A stretch of DNA of 64,000 nucleotides from Talaromyces rugulosus (Eukaryota > Ascomycota > Eurotiomycetes > Eurotiales > Trichocomaceae), in NCBI RefSeq assembly GCF_013368755.1, contig NC_049562.1:4960001-5024000 (forward strand). The letters run 5' to 3'. Both the position numbers and the translations under genes were made by a program. The number at the start of each line of letters is the position of its first letter. The stretch's first letter is position 1. Shown here in pieces: positions 1-11,100 of this stretch. Under the pieces are notes generated by a model. That model made no database searches and had not been told where the DNA came from. It saw only the letters and a list, made by a program, of their open reading frames with translations.

Positions 1-540
1 GTAGCATATACGTAAACGCGATGTGCAGCTGCCTTTGCTAGCTCAGCACCGCTCCTTCTTTAACGTAATATCACGTGAGATAAATAAGGCATTGCTCCAA
101 GTATTTGCTGAGTAACCCTAGGCACTTTCTAAGCATGTCTAAGCAGCACTAAGCGCTCACTATTTCGCTCAATTCTCACCAGTAAGACACTGAGGGCGCT
201 AATTTCACCAGGTACAATGGCCACCGATGAAATCGGCAAGATTTTTCTCTGAGGACTTTTACTCACGGCCATATCGGCTCAAACTCGATTCATCTAGGGA
301 AAATGTCAATATAGGGCTATGACGAAGGGAAGAAAGCCTTAATATTATTTCTACTCGCTATCAGTAGAAGATAATACTTCTACTAGTTAAGCTAGAGAGC
401 GAAGGCGCTAGTAGTGTGCTCTTAATAGATATCAAAAAAATAGATATACCAAAAAGGATAAATCTCTATAATGTTATATAAAGACAATTTAAAAGAAATA
501 TATACATATACTTTAGATCTTTATAAAGAGCATGGGGCAT
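1..540. other. AT-rich flank, no gene seen, possible transposon remnant
   Basis: No open frame of useful length is visible. The sequence becomes very AT-rich towards position 540. An 8-bp perfect inverted repeat with a 6-nt loop lies at 363-384 (AGTAGAAG / CTTCTACT). I see no terminal repeats or transposase, so a transposon origin is only an inference from base composition and the decayed coding sequence that follows. Confidence 0.35.
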
Positions 541-788
541 TGAGGCCCTGGAAGAGGGGGAACGAGAGGGGCGGCCCGCTATCGCAGGCAACGCCTAAAC
601 GTTGGTGGCCATAAGGAGGGGGTAGTTAGTGGCATAAGCCCCCGAATCGTCCTGCGCATATAAGCGGCTTGGGGCGAGGAAAGCGCTAGATACCCTGAAA
701 GCCTGGATCCAATGTGGGGTAGAGGCACCAGCCTATAGGGGGCAGCCCCTATAAACTGGCCTAACCCACACGAATTTAAATGAAATGA

Positions 789-983
789 ATAGTACGTATA
801 CCAGATGGCGATCCATACAAGTCCCCACAGGGCAAGAGCGCCAAGGTGCCATGGACTAAAGAAGAGGATGCTAAGTTGAAACGGCTGAGGAAAAAAGGAT
901 GGACATTGTCGCAAATTAAAAAGGAATTTAAACATCGCACCGAGGGCGCAATCCAGATGCGATGCTATTCCAAAAACTGTTAA
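789..983 (+). pseudogene. Myb/SANT-like DNA-binding domain fragment
   Basis: The frame codes about 64 residues and ends in TAA at 981. It contains VPWTKEEDAKLKRLRKKGW followed by a second helix (TLSQIKKEFKHRTEGAIQMR), the tryptophan spacing and basic helices of a single Myb/SANT-like repeat. There is no in-frame ATG start upstream; a TGA at 786 closes the frame. Directly upstream (about 550-783) another frame reads like protein but is broken by TAA (661), TAG (736) and TGA (781), each one C-to-T change from a sense codon. I infer the 3' remnant of a larger Myb-domain gene. An unrecognised intron joining the two frames is possible but I could not find a good one. Confidence 0.5.
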
Positions 984-1147
984 ACATGTACTGATGTCGA
1001 TTGAGATCGCCCGCCGTCCCCAGAATCGGGTCGTCAGGGTCGTAGAGGTGGTAACTTGCATATCCCCTTTGCTGGGAGAGGTCGGGGTAAACGAAGCCAT
1101 CCATCCATTCACTGTATCAGTGCCATCATCACATTGAACTTGCGTTC

Positions 1148-2685
1148 TTAATCCTCAGACGGCTTCCGGCCCAAAACAACGGTGCTGCAATGCTCAGTAT
1201 TTTACTTAACAAGGCATCTGGAAAGTGTACTCACTGTTCTTGATAAGCATGGATTTTCGGATCACGCAACCCTTGTCTCATCTTCATTAGATATAGTTCG
1301 ACCTCGGCCCGACTCCACTATAAGGTTCATCAGCTCAATCTGGCCCCTATATATTTTTCAGCTGGCCAGTTAACGCATACTCCGAGAAGGTTTGTCAATA
1401 GCATCATGGACCATCCTTCAATTCCTTCCTCCCATTGCAGTCTGTTATATCGGCCCAGCTCTTTCAAATGACGGTCCTTGGCCCAAGACCCGATAGGAGC
1501 TTTGAAACGATGTTCAACGACGTTTGTGAATCCAGCGGCGATCATCTTGTCTTTTGCTTCATCGACAATTCTCAGTGTTTTCCCGAACGCGTCACCTGCC
1601 TCGAGAGAAACCTTTCCCCATGCTTCGAATATGGTTCCATCCGTACTACCATCGTCAGATTTGGGAACAACTGACTGCTCCACTTGCTCAATATAACCAC
1701 CTGGTTTTAAATGTCTACCAAAAGTCTCATTTCTCAGCCCTGCAATCTTTTGATAGTGTCACACCTACCTAAGTGCCTGTTCGTAGAACTTTCCCCAGTC
1801 CGCAACACATCCATATAGGCCACGCACGTGGATGAAATCAAAATCATCGCGCGAATAAACCCACTCCTCACAACAGTCATCGATTTCAAATTGAACATTT
1901 GGCGGCACCAAACTTGGCTGAATTGGGGAGAGATCGGTACCGATTACCCTTGCAGAGGGATGCTGATCCGCAAAGTCACTATGCCATAAAATTAGGAAAG
2001 ATAACCAAACTCAAAAATGGTTGGGGTTGAACATTGCCCATATGCCCGTTCCTGTTCCAATATCTAACACCTTCTATATCGAGTTTGAGAGCTCTCAGCT
2101 AAAAGCAATCAATTGGTTTGATAGTACTTACCTGAACATTCTCCGATATGGGTGCCAAGTATAACTTTCCGTGAAGCATGAGAGTGTATAAATGATGACT
2201 GGAGCTTCGGTGTTACTACTTGCGAAGCTACTGGTAACTTTACATCAATGTGTAGATGCATCTTACGTTAAATCAGTGTGCTCCATGGCCCGCTCGTCAT
2301 TTGGACCCCTATCGAAATCTCAGTTGGTGCCACTTTTAACAGTTCTCTGTCGTATCCTATACCAATACGCGCCGCAGTGATATGCATGGTATCGGCGCCC
2401 ATTCTCATAATGGTAATTCATGATACTACTGCGAAGTGAGGTCAATTCCCTATCCAAGAAGAAGACATATGGGTTAGTAAATTAGCCCAGATTGAAACAT
2501 AGAGGTCTGAGCATACGAATCGACATTTTCGCCGTAGGCCGAATCCGATTCTGAATCCTGGTGATTGTTTAGGCATAGTTCTAGTTCAAAAGATTCCAGG
2601 TCTCGTGATATCCCCAACAGTTCCTAAGGATGCTAGAACCATTGCTGGTAAAACTTACCACCGAGATATGGGTATAATCAGCCAT
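1148..2685 (-). CDS. LaeA-like SAM-dependent methyltransferase
   Basis: Ten exons join in frame to 322 residues: 2685-2659, 2557-2517, 2449-2363, 2308-2267, 2198-2132, 2073-2033, 1978-1769, 1714-1381, 1317-1235 and 1184-1148. All nine introns are GT..AG. The N-terminus has an acidic DSESDS stretch, then YENGRRYHAY and GPNDERAMEH, hallmarks of the fungal LaeA/UMTA-type methyltransferases. SAM motif I is VLDIGTGTGIWAIDFA (about residues 90-105), followed by VIGTDLSPIQP and HLKPGGYIEQVE. The C-terminus ends VVLGRKPSED. Members of this family act as regulators (LaeA itself) or as small-molecule methyltransferases in specialised metabolism; sequence alone does not say which. It is divergent to the P450 at 3066, suggesting shared control. 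No frame breaks were found, so I treat it as functional. Confidence 0.9.
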
Positions 2686-3065
2686 GGTTGGTGGCCACTA
2701 TATCCCCAGCAATAAAGAATACTTGAAAGAGACATTTTTGGGCACGACAATGGCGCTTATATGGTAGCGCCAACAGACCCATGGCACGGCCCGCCGCGGA
2801 ATCCACGAAGGCTTTCCGCAGCAAATCATTTTATTCAGATTCCCAAAGTCATCCACAGATGCACCAGCGCAGCAGTGTGAATCAAATTACGCAGCTGCAT
2901 GCTAATGACTAGATGGCCACCCTCACCGCCTGGTAACACTACTGCGCATTTGTATAGTCCTTTCCCACTCCCTTCGAATATCGACGGTTATTGTCGCGTT
3001 CAAATAAACTGATACATCAGATACAGCTGGATTGGTGGCCAATAAGTAATCCACACACACACAAC
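2686..3065. promoter_or_regulatory. Shared divergent promoter of methyltransferase and P450
   Basis: The 380 bp between the two start codons must hold both promoters. It contains CGG-N4-CCG at 2787-2796, a spaced inverted triplet of the kind bound by Zn2Cys6 activators, which often control fungal biosynthetic clusters. The spacing is not diagnostic of any named factor. Both start codons have adenine at -3. Confidence 0.45.
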
Positions 3066-5136
3066 ATGCCTAGTATCGACGAGCTCCACACCGGGAATCT
3101 TTTGTGGCTGGTTGCAGCTGGATATGTTGGTTACATCATTTATCACTTGCTCTATAATCTCTTTTGGCATCCATTGGCTTCCTTTCCTGGTCCTACCATT
3201 GCAGCAGTTACGCCTCTTTACAAGGCGTATATCGACCTTGTCGCCAAATCGTCTTTCGTGCATACTCTTGAGAAGTTGCATGCGCAATACGGTAAGAAAC
3301 TGTCAATCGCTTGGCGAAATCGATTCTGCTGACACATAGTTGTAGGCGACATCGTTCGTGTTGGTCCTAACGAGGTATTCTCTGATCCCGAAATACACGG
3401 CTCATGGACTGAAATGGATGCAACAGATCCACTTTAGTTCGCCCTCAGCGTACCTGGAAATCTACAATGCATATAACAAATGGGACAAAGAAAAAAGCTT
3501 ATATCACAGTTTCGGCGAGGATCGTTCATCATTTGGCTTTCTGACATACAATGAGGCCAAGGAAAGAAGAGATGTATTATTAAAGTTGTTTTCGAAAAAG
3601 GCAATCGCAGATGTTCAGGGGCTTGTTTTAGAAAAGGTAATTCGGCTTTTCGAAGCATCCGTCCCTAACTATCTCCCTCATCTTAAGTAACATGATGCAA
3701 GGTGACAAAGTTGTGTGATTCGTTCGAAAACCTGGGCTCCAAACCCGCAGATCTTTTTTACGCATATCGATGCATGGCTGTCGATGTTATTACCTGTGAT
3801 TTTCCCCCTGTTCGCTGATTCACAAGGATACAGCTCTCTAACAAAACATTTGGAGAGAAGATCTATGTTTTGGGAACGATATCGACGCTATTGGTGCACC
3901 TGACTACGAGGCACCAATAGTAAAGGCCATGGATTCGTCTCTCCCAGTCTTCATTGGCTTTAAACACTCGTCCCTCTTAAAAGGGTCAATTATGAATTGT
4001 CCTCCGAGATTGTCCAAGATCGTCAGCCCAGCTACTTCGGGACTTGTGGACTTGCAACAGGTTTGTTTTTGTGAATCGACGAGCCAATTTTGCTACGGTT
4101 TATTGACATCCTCTCCAGCTCCTTAAAGGTCAAATAAACGATTTGACCAAAGATCCCAAAAATTTACAGAATCTACCACACTCAACAACTATATACCACC
4201 AGCTGCTTCGTCCAGATGCATACCGTAGCGGCACTGTTCCCAGCGTAGGAAGTCTCTACGAGGAATCCCAAGCTCTGCTGTTCGGGGGTGCCGATACAAC
4301 CGGAGCAACGCTTATGCATGGATCTTTCTATATATTGACGTTGCCAACAGTATATGCAAAGTTGAAAGCAGAGCTATTGCGTGCTTGGCCTGTTTTAAAT
4401 GTTATTCCCAGCCTATCCGAGTTGGAAAAGCTCCCGTATTTGGTAATACTCTCTTCCCAGCCAATCTTTTATGGCATTTCAATATGTTAATCTCTCTTGA
4501 TTCATAGACCGCTGTTATCAAAGAATCTCTCAGGATGAGCCCTGGTGTTGCGTCGCCGCTTCCACGTGTGGTGCCATCTTCAGGTGCAACTATACACAAG
4601 ACTTTCATCCCTGGTGATGTAAGATAGAAAAAAGCCACTTAGCACTCCAAATAGCTGATTATTTAACCTTTCTAGGTCGTCGTTGAAATGAGTAGTCACT
4701 TTGTACACCGCAACGAAACTATATTCCCCAATCCAGATGAGTTCATTCCCGACAGATGGCTCGAATCTAAGGTAAATGATCTCGACAAATGGCTTGTTGC
4801 ATTTTCAAAAGGTCCGCGAAGATGTCTTGGTTCAAAGTAAGTTATGCAATATCGCTAATTAAACTTTGGCTCGGTTTGGACAATGAGATCATCTAATCTT
4901 TTGCCCACCTTTTGCAGCCTTGCTTGGGCAGAGCTTTATCTCTGTTTTGCGCACGTTTTCCGAAAGTTTACGGTTGAGATTGGCCCTTCTAGGTATGTCC
5001 TTATGTGAAAGTCAGTTTACATGAGGTATCTAACATTTGGTTCCATAGTCCCAAAAAGCTTGAATGGCGCGATTGTTTCTTGCCGGAGTACCGTGGACCC
5101 CATCTGAAAGCAATATTGACCAAAGCAGCGGCTTGA
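3066..5136 (+). CDS. Cytochrome P450 monooxygenase
   Basis: Ten exons give 505 residues: 3066-3291, 3346-3374, 3427-3636, 3702-3795, 3861-4060, 4119-4442, 4508-4618, 4676-4836, 4918-4992 and 5049-5136. All junctions are GT..AG and phases match. An N-terminal membrane anchor (about residues 11-36) is followed by the proline hinge FPGPT. The I-helix oxygen-activation motif GGADTT lies at about 309-314, the K-helix ExxR as KESLR near 366-370, the PERF-region FIPDRW near 421-426, and the haem loop FSKGPRRCLG at 441-450 with Cys448 as the haem ligand. All catalytic signatures are present, so it should be an active ER-bound microsomal P450. It resembles the fungal trichodiene-oxygenase/benzoate-hydroxylase-like groups; the substrate is unknown. 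Its divergent partner is a LaeA-like methyltransferase. Confidence 0.92.
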
Positions 5137-6332
5137 TTCATTTCTTACAGTATGCAGAAAAGTGAATGGAGTACAGATCAAACTTTTTCTGGGAAGCTCT
5201 GGTGAAAATTCTCTGTAACTGGTAATATAATTGATCTAGTCTTAGTTTGGGAGAGATATTGACATCACACTTTTAATCACTTCAAGGTTATTCAACGATT
5301 TCTCTGCAAAGGAGAACAACTAGGAATTGCAAGCAACAAACACAGATAGATTGACTATAAGCAGTCAATATCGAGTTTGCGATCCAAACTGTGTTATATG
5401 AACTCTAAATTAGCACAAAAAAATTCTCAAATTATTCAAGTCATGCCACCCTAATGATAATCTGAGTGTTTAATAGCGGACAGCCTGATTCAAAGGTCCA
5501 AAAAACAGTCATATGTAACTGTTGAAAATTTTACAGTGCCTGGTCAGTTTATCGTGAGTTTATGGTATGAGATCATAAAATAGGCTCGTACCCTGAGAGT
5601 GTGTCCTCAGCCAAAGCCGGACCACGCCATATAATCGCTTGCTACCCATACGGCCTAGATGCCAATCACCATTATCAATAACTACAATTTATATCAGACT
5701 TTACTGAATGGTCAACACAAAGCAACAACCCCTCCAAAGTGGCGGTCGTCCTGCGGAAATACAAGATGGATGTTACTCTGATGATCCCGAGGATAGTTCG
5801 GACAGCGAGTTTGAGAGAATCTGTGAGAACCCGCTCGGTTGTATACAAGATTAGCGTGTATTCCGAGTAAATTCTAGCCTCGGTGTTGATGAGCTTGACG
5901 AGACCTAGTGGATATCATTATTGAAGTTTAAGGCGTTTTTTTTTTCTTTTTCTGGCATCCATCACCTTCCTTTAAGGCAGTGAGTGGATACAAAGGCAAA
6001 GGAGCTATTAATTGTTACAGTTTCCTATAAACGAATCTTAATTTCACTCTTCACCTGGCGCAATCCTTAATCTTTTAAGTTTATTCCGTAGGTGACAGAA
6101 TCTGGGTCATTAGGGTTAGGGTGGGAGACATTACGGTCGTGCTCAATCTGTGCCGAGTATCGATCTAATAGTACAAATATAACACTATAATAAGAAATAA
6201 CAATAAAATAACTAATAGATTTAAGTCAAACAAAGAAGGTAAGGTCGGATAATAGTATCGATCTCCAGATAGAACTTCCATGATGCATTCACGGCAATTA
6301 ACTTCAAAAGACTATGATTAGAAGCCAGGGTA
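5137..6332. other. Gene-poor stretch downstream of the P450
   Basis: There is no convincing gene. A 48-codon ATG frame at 5708-5854 (plus) encodes an acidic serine-rich peptide (YSDDPEDSSDSEFE) and could be a small exon or chance. A T-run follows near 5938-5952. The rest is AT-rich with many stops in all frames. Confidence 0.4.
6110..6121 (+). repeat. Two tandem TTAGGG units (telomere-type hexamer)
   Basis: TTAGGGTTAGGG is followed directly by TGGG. TTAGGG is the telomere repeat of filamentous ascomycetes. Two copies inside a chromosome can be chance, a break-repair insertion, or a trace of a former chromosome end; the flanks show no longer array. Confidence 0.5.
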
Positions 6333-7305
6333 TTTTTCGGATAGCAATGTGATACCCCATGTGACTCGCATCGTATGTTGCAGCCAGTCACTTTGCCGGT
6401 GGATCTTCAACCTAACCAACCTGATATAGGATCGGCTTTCTGTGTTCCAACCGGAATTGCTCACAGGTGTATTTATTCACTGTCTTTTCTCCGTTTTCAC
6501 CATTGCCAAGGTCCACCCATTCAATAATGTTAAATATTGAAATATCTCACAAAGTGTGGTCGTGACTAGTCTGCTATGAAAGTGAGAACGATAATCACCA
6601 TTTGATTAAATTAAAACATTGAATATCACAGTAATTTATTTGAATAAACCTTTTATATTTAAATCAGGTCGATTAGCATACTACAAAAGACTTTACAGGG
6701 TAAACAGAGTTCTATCCGAATATCGTACTTGAAATACATGAATAGGAAGTTTGTCCAATTTAGCATCACTTTTAACCGCGTTGAGATCCAGTATCATTTA
6801 CCATTTTGCACTATCATTTTGCACTGTACTTATCAATATTCGCAGGGACGTGTATCCAATCTAAACCATTAGCAAATTTTGAGTTCAGATCTTCAGAGAA
6901 GAAAAAATTATACAGTATCATATATCTGCCTTGTGGATTTCTAAGCACATCATCCGCCCTGAATCTGAGAAAAATGCGAACAGGTTGACTTGGCCAGGTA
7001 TAGCTGCGGGTTTATTTAGTCAAATTCCGCATTAACGCTTCGTCGTTAATAATCCGTTCCGTCCCCTCTGTCTCTTGCCAATTCTTTTGATATGGCCAAG
7101 ACGTCTTTGGAACCCGGACAACATTGAGCTTTGCTGCTTCTATTGTGCAGCGCTCTGACATCATGGTCCGGATATAATCTTCATCAAGTTCTCACATCAA
7201 AGTCGTCAATGTTCATGCCTCGTAGGCTTCAGTAGCTCATGCCCTCGAAGCTAGTCCAACGCTTCGTTTTGCGGGTATCAACATTCGTTCAGATACATTG
7301 CAGGA
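6333..7305 (-). pseudogene. Decayed protein-coding gene of unknown family
   Basis: On the minus strand one frame reads through from about 7305 to 6814 as plausible protein (for example TIEAAKLNVVRVPKTSWPY and DVLRNPQGRYMILYNFFF), but is cut by TGA at 7239-7237, 7218-7216 and 7194-7192 and by TAA at 7014-7012. Each stop is one C-to-T step from CGA or CAA. After TGA at 6816-6814 coding-like sequence continues in another frame (ILDLNAVKSDAKLDKLPIHV, about 6797-6700) and again around 6531-6420 (IIEWVDLGNGENGEKTVNKY). I do not recognise the family. Its 5' end overlaps the last codons of PAC3, so the gene was probably truncated there. The pattern fits repeat-induced point mutation or plain neutral decay. 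Confidence 0.6.
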
Positions 7306-7821
7306 CAAGTTCCACAAGAGCAAAAAATGTATCCCTATCAGTTTGGGATCTATCAAGGCCTAGTCCCACAACGAGAACCCTCTTCTCGTTGGGAGTCTTG
7401 GTCGCAATGGCACTGGCAATCTGACGCGCGAGTAGTTGGTTGGTAATCTCATGTCCATGGGCGTACCCACCCAAAAGAGACGTGGCAGTCAAGTTAGACA
7501 AAGGTAGAAGACTGTCATCTTCGTTTCCGTTTGTAAAAGTATGAGACCCTTCTGTTCCTGGGTTCTGGTTCTCAAGAGGCACATGCAGCTGCAGGAAACT
7601 CTCTTAGCTCTTGGTTACCCTATTGTCTGACTTATAAGAAGACGCACCCAGTGAGCTAATCTACCATGTTGAGAAATGGTAACTAGAATTCTATCGCTGA
7701 AACCAATCACTTGTACGTCCGTCAGAACACCATTGATCGTGCCAGCTGCTTGTCTGGTGTTTGCGGGGAACGGGAGGTTGAGGACCTCGTGCAGGCCATT
7801 CAAGTCGAGGGCGGCTGCCAT
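7289..7821 (-). CDS. Proteasome assembly chaperone 3 (PAC3/Poc3-like)
   Basis: Two exons (7821-7648 and 7588-7289) give 157 residues. The intron has donor GTGCGT and acceptor CTGCAG, and joining it yields GRLAHW-LHVPLENQNP. The signature is TRQAAGTINGVLTDVQVIGF followed by SDRILVTISQHGRLAHW, the conserved beta-strand core of PAC3 proteins. PAC3 works as a heterodimer with PAC4 to order alpha-ring assembly of the 20S proteasome. The ATG at 7821 is preceded at once by an in-frame TAG and by a possible acceptor (TTCTTCTAG), so an upstream exon cannot be excluded. It is divergent to the helicase gene at 8108 (286 bp apart). Confidence 0.8.
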
Positions 7822-8107
7822 TGCACGTTGCTGAAGTGTTTTCTAGAAGAAGATCTGTATGTTCCTGTGGAAAATGGGCGACTTTGGATATCAAGTACTG
7901 TGTTCTTGTACAGTCAACAACGCCAGAGGAAAGTGTGGAGGGACCAAGGCAGTCTTGAAGGCGGTGAGAGAAATGTCTCCACCCGCCATGCAGATTCCCC
8001 GGCAAAATTTTTATCGACTCTCGCGACCCACCAAAAAGTTTTGAGATGCGATCGCTACCTCAATAAACATCCTTGGCTCTCCTCATTCGGGCGAACTCGA
8101 CGTTGAT

Positions 8108-11100
8108 ATGCCGGCTTTCAAGCCTCGAGATCGCAAACACAGGCGTAGGCCGCAAGATGGCAAGGCAGCTGCCATCCCGGCCGACACAAATGCCGCCGAA
8201 ATCGTGCCCGCCTCCAAGGCGGAAAAAGAGGCCAAGCGACAGCAGCTGAGAGATCAGCTACGGGACCAGCAGCCCAAAATGTCTTCCAAGAAGAAGAAGC
8301 GACTGGATAAATATATTGTGAGGCTTCCCTATGGACAACACATTCTATACAATCCACTAACTGGAGCAGGAAACCAAATTGAGAAAAGACGAAAACTTGG
8401 AATTGATGAAAAAGCTGGCCCTGGCGAAGGTCGACCTCTCCGAATTTCGAAGTATAAAAAATTTGAGCAAAAAAGAAAAAGGTCATACCGACATCACAAT
8501 TGCTACACCGCAGGCAGCAGAAGCAGGTCTTTCGGGCGATGAATCTGACGAGTTGGAGACTGGTTTGAGTGAGAGAAACGCCGCAGCGCCTGACATCGTG
8601 GAACCCATCGCTCCGGTGCAGGTTGGAAGTGGTTTGAAACGGCCTCTTGAACTCGGGGAAGACGGATTCCCAGTTCTTAAGAAGAGAAAGAGGACGCGCA
8701 AGGCTAAGCCAGTGATCAAAGAGCTTCCTTGGGAAGGCTTTGACTCTGGTAACGAGGAAGCAGAAGAGGATGAGGACGACGAGTCTGATCCCGAGGATGC
8801 ATCTGAAGATATCACTTCACAAAGTGAGAGTGAACATAGCACTAGCGACGAGGATGGCGAGGATGACGAGGAAGAAGATGATGACGATGACTCGGACCAA
8901 GATGACGATGAAGGAGAAGCAACTAGCCTCCGCACCAGGAATTCTGCATTCAAGTCATGGGCCACAAACAGAATCAACGAAGCTGTGGGGTTTAAACCTA
9001 GCGCCGACCAGCCCCTTTCAGAACAACACGCATTGTCTGCCAAATTAGTGGTGAAAGAAGGCAAGGTTCCTAGGAATACCGTGTACGAAGAAGAGCCACT
9101 TCCCCGAGAGCTCCAACCCACCACAGGAGACCCGAACCGCAAGGCATTTAGTGTCCAGGTAGATCGACCAGAAGAAATCCAAGAAGCCCGACTGAAGCTC
9201 CCCGTGGTAGGCGAAGAACAAAAAATCATGGAAGCTATTTACAACAACTCATCCATTGTCATTTGGGGAGCGACTGGAAGTGGTAAAACAACACAGCTGC
9301 CACAATTCCTCTTCGAAGCTGGCTACGGTCACCCGGACAGCCCAAATCCAGGTATGATAGCCGTCACTCAACCGCGACGAGTTGCAGCGGTGAGCATGTC
9401 GAAGCGTGTGGGCGACGAGTTGGGACAGTATTCCAACCGAGTATCCTACCAAATCCGGTTTGATACCAATGTCTCCAGCAGCACTGCAATCAAATTCATG
9501 ACTGATGGTATTTTGCTACGCGAAATCGCAAAGGATTTTTCTTTGAGTAAATACTCGGTAATCATCATCGATGAAGCCCACGAACGGAGTGTCAATACGG
9601 ATATTCTGATAGGCATGGCCAGTCGTATCGTTGATCTCCGGGAATCCATGCGCAAAGAAGATCCTTCGGTCAAGCCGTTGAAACTGGTGATCATGTCGGC
9701 TACTTTGCGAATATCCGATTTCACCCAGAATGCACATCTTTTCCGACATGGTGTCCCACCACTAGTACAAGCAGAAGGCCGACAATACCCTGTCACCACA
9801 CATTTTGCCCGACGCACTCATCGAGACTATGTTGAAGAGGCATTCCGCAAGGTATCGAGAGGACACCGCAAACTCCCAGCTGGGGGCATGCTTGTCTTCC
9901 TCACTGGCCAGAATGAGATTAAACAGCTATCTAAGCGCCTAAAGCAAGCCTTCAAACCAACACAACGCGGTGAGGACTTTCAAGGGAAACTGAAACTATC
10001 AGCGGCAGATGCTCCACTCGAAACCGAGGACATTGAGCTGGGCGACCCAGATACCGGGCACCAAGGCGAGGACGATGAAAGCGATATTGATATCGTTGGT
10101 TTGGATGATGAGGATGAGGATGACCAAGATTTCGATCTAGGCGAGGAAAGCATGGCATCTACTACGCGTGTCCATGTGCTGCCGTTATATTCCCAACTGC
10201 CCACGAAAGAGCAGTTGAAAGTCTTCGAGTCCCCTCCAGAAGGATCACGACTAATAGTCTTGGCTACAAACGTTGCTGAAACTAGTTTGACTATCCCGGG
10301 CATCAAGTATGTTTTCGACTGCGGACGGTCAAAGGAAAAACAATACGACCTTTCCACAGGTGTCCAGACGTTCCAGATTGGCTGGATAAGCAAAGCCAGT
10401 GCAAGCCAGAGAGCTGGTCGTGCTGGTCGAACAGGTCCCGGGCACTGTTACAGAATGTACTCAAGTGCAATCTACGAGGCAGATTTTGCCGACCATACAG
10501 AGCCTGAAATCCTCAGGACGCCGATTGAAGGGGTTGTCCTACAAATGAAGAGCATGGGTCTGCACAATGTCATCAACTTTCCATTCCCTACTCCTCCAAG
10601 TCGACAGGGCTTGACAAAGGCAGAAAAGCTTCTTAGGAACCTCGGGGCGCTCAAGCCTGACGGTCAAGTCACCGACTTGGGGAATAAATTATCGGCCTAT
10701 CCGCTGTCACCCAGGTATAGCAAGATGCTTCAAATCGGCCACCAACACGGTTGCATGCCATATGTGATTGCATTGGTATCGGCGCTTGCTGTGGGCGATC
10801 TCTTTGTCCAAGACAGTCAGGTCGATATGACAGTGTCGGCAGCCAAAACGGACAAGGATTTAGTGTACACAAACGCAGACAGATTAGAGGATACCGCTCG
10901 AGAGCAGCGTCGCAAAGACTTCTTCCGGGCCCGGCGTCTACTCAGCAAGCACGACGATACCTCTGACGCCCTGAGATATTTATCTGCCATCTGCGCATAC
11001 GCGTATGCATCTGAGGAAGAGTCCTTCTGCGAGCAAATGTTCCTTCGTGCAAAGGGGCTCAAAGAAGCCTCGCAACTCCGGAGCCAACTCACAGACATTG

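Noticed and set aside
579..1112. 177-codon minus-strand frame
   Set aside because: It lies opposite the Myb-like frame and degenerate coding sequence; its residues show no domain and it begins within low-complexity sequence.
2192..2380. Early impression of stop codons and a frameshift in the methyltransferase 5' end
   Set aside because: The stops lie inside GT..AG introns; with introns 2362-2309 and 2266-2199 removed the frame is perfect, so the gene is not a pseudogene.
3781..3861. Apparent frameshift in the P450 after DVIT
   Set aside because: An intron at 3796-3860 restores DVITYLCFGNDID in frame, matching P450 family sequence.
8483..9229. 248-codon minus-strand frame rich in serine
   Set aside because: It is the antisense of the acidic Asp/Glu tract of the ECM16 helicase; serine runs arise from reading GA-rich codons backwards.
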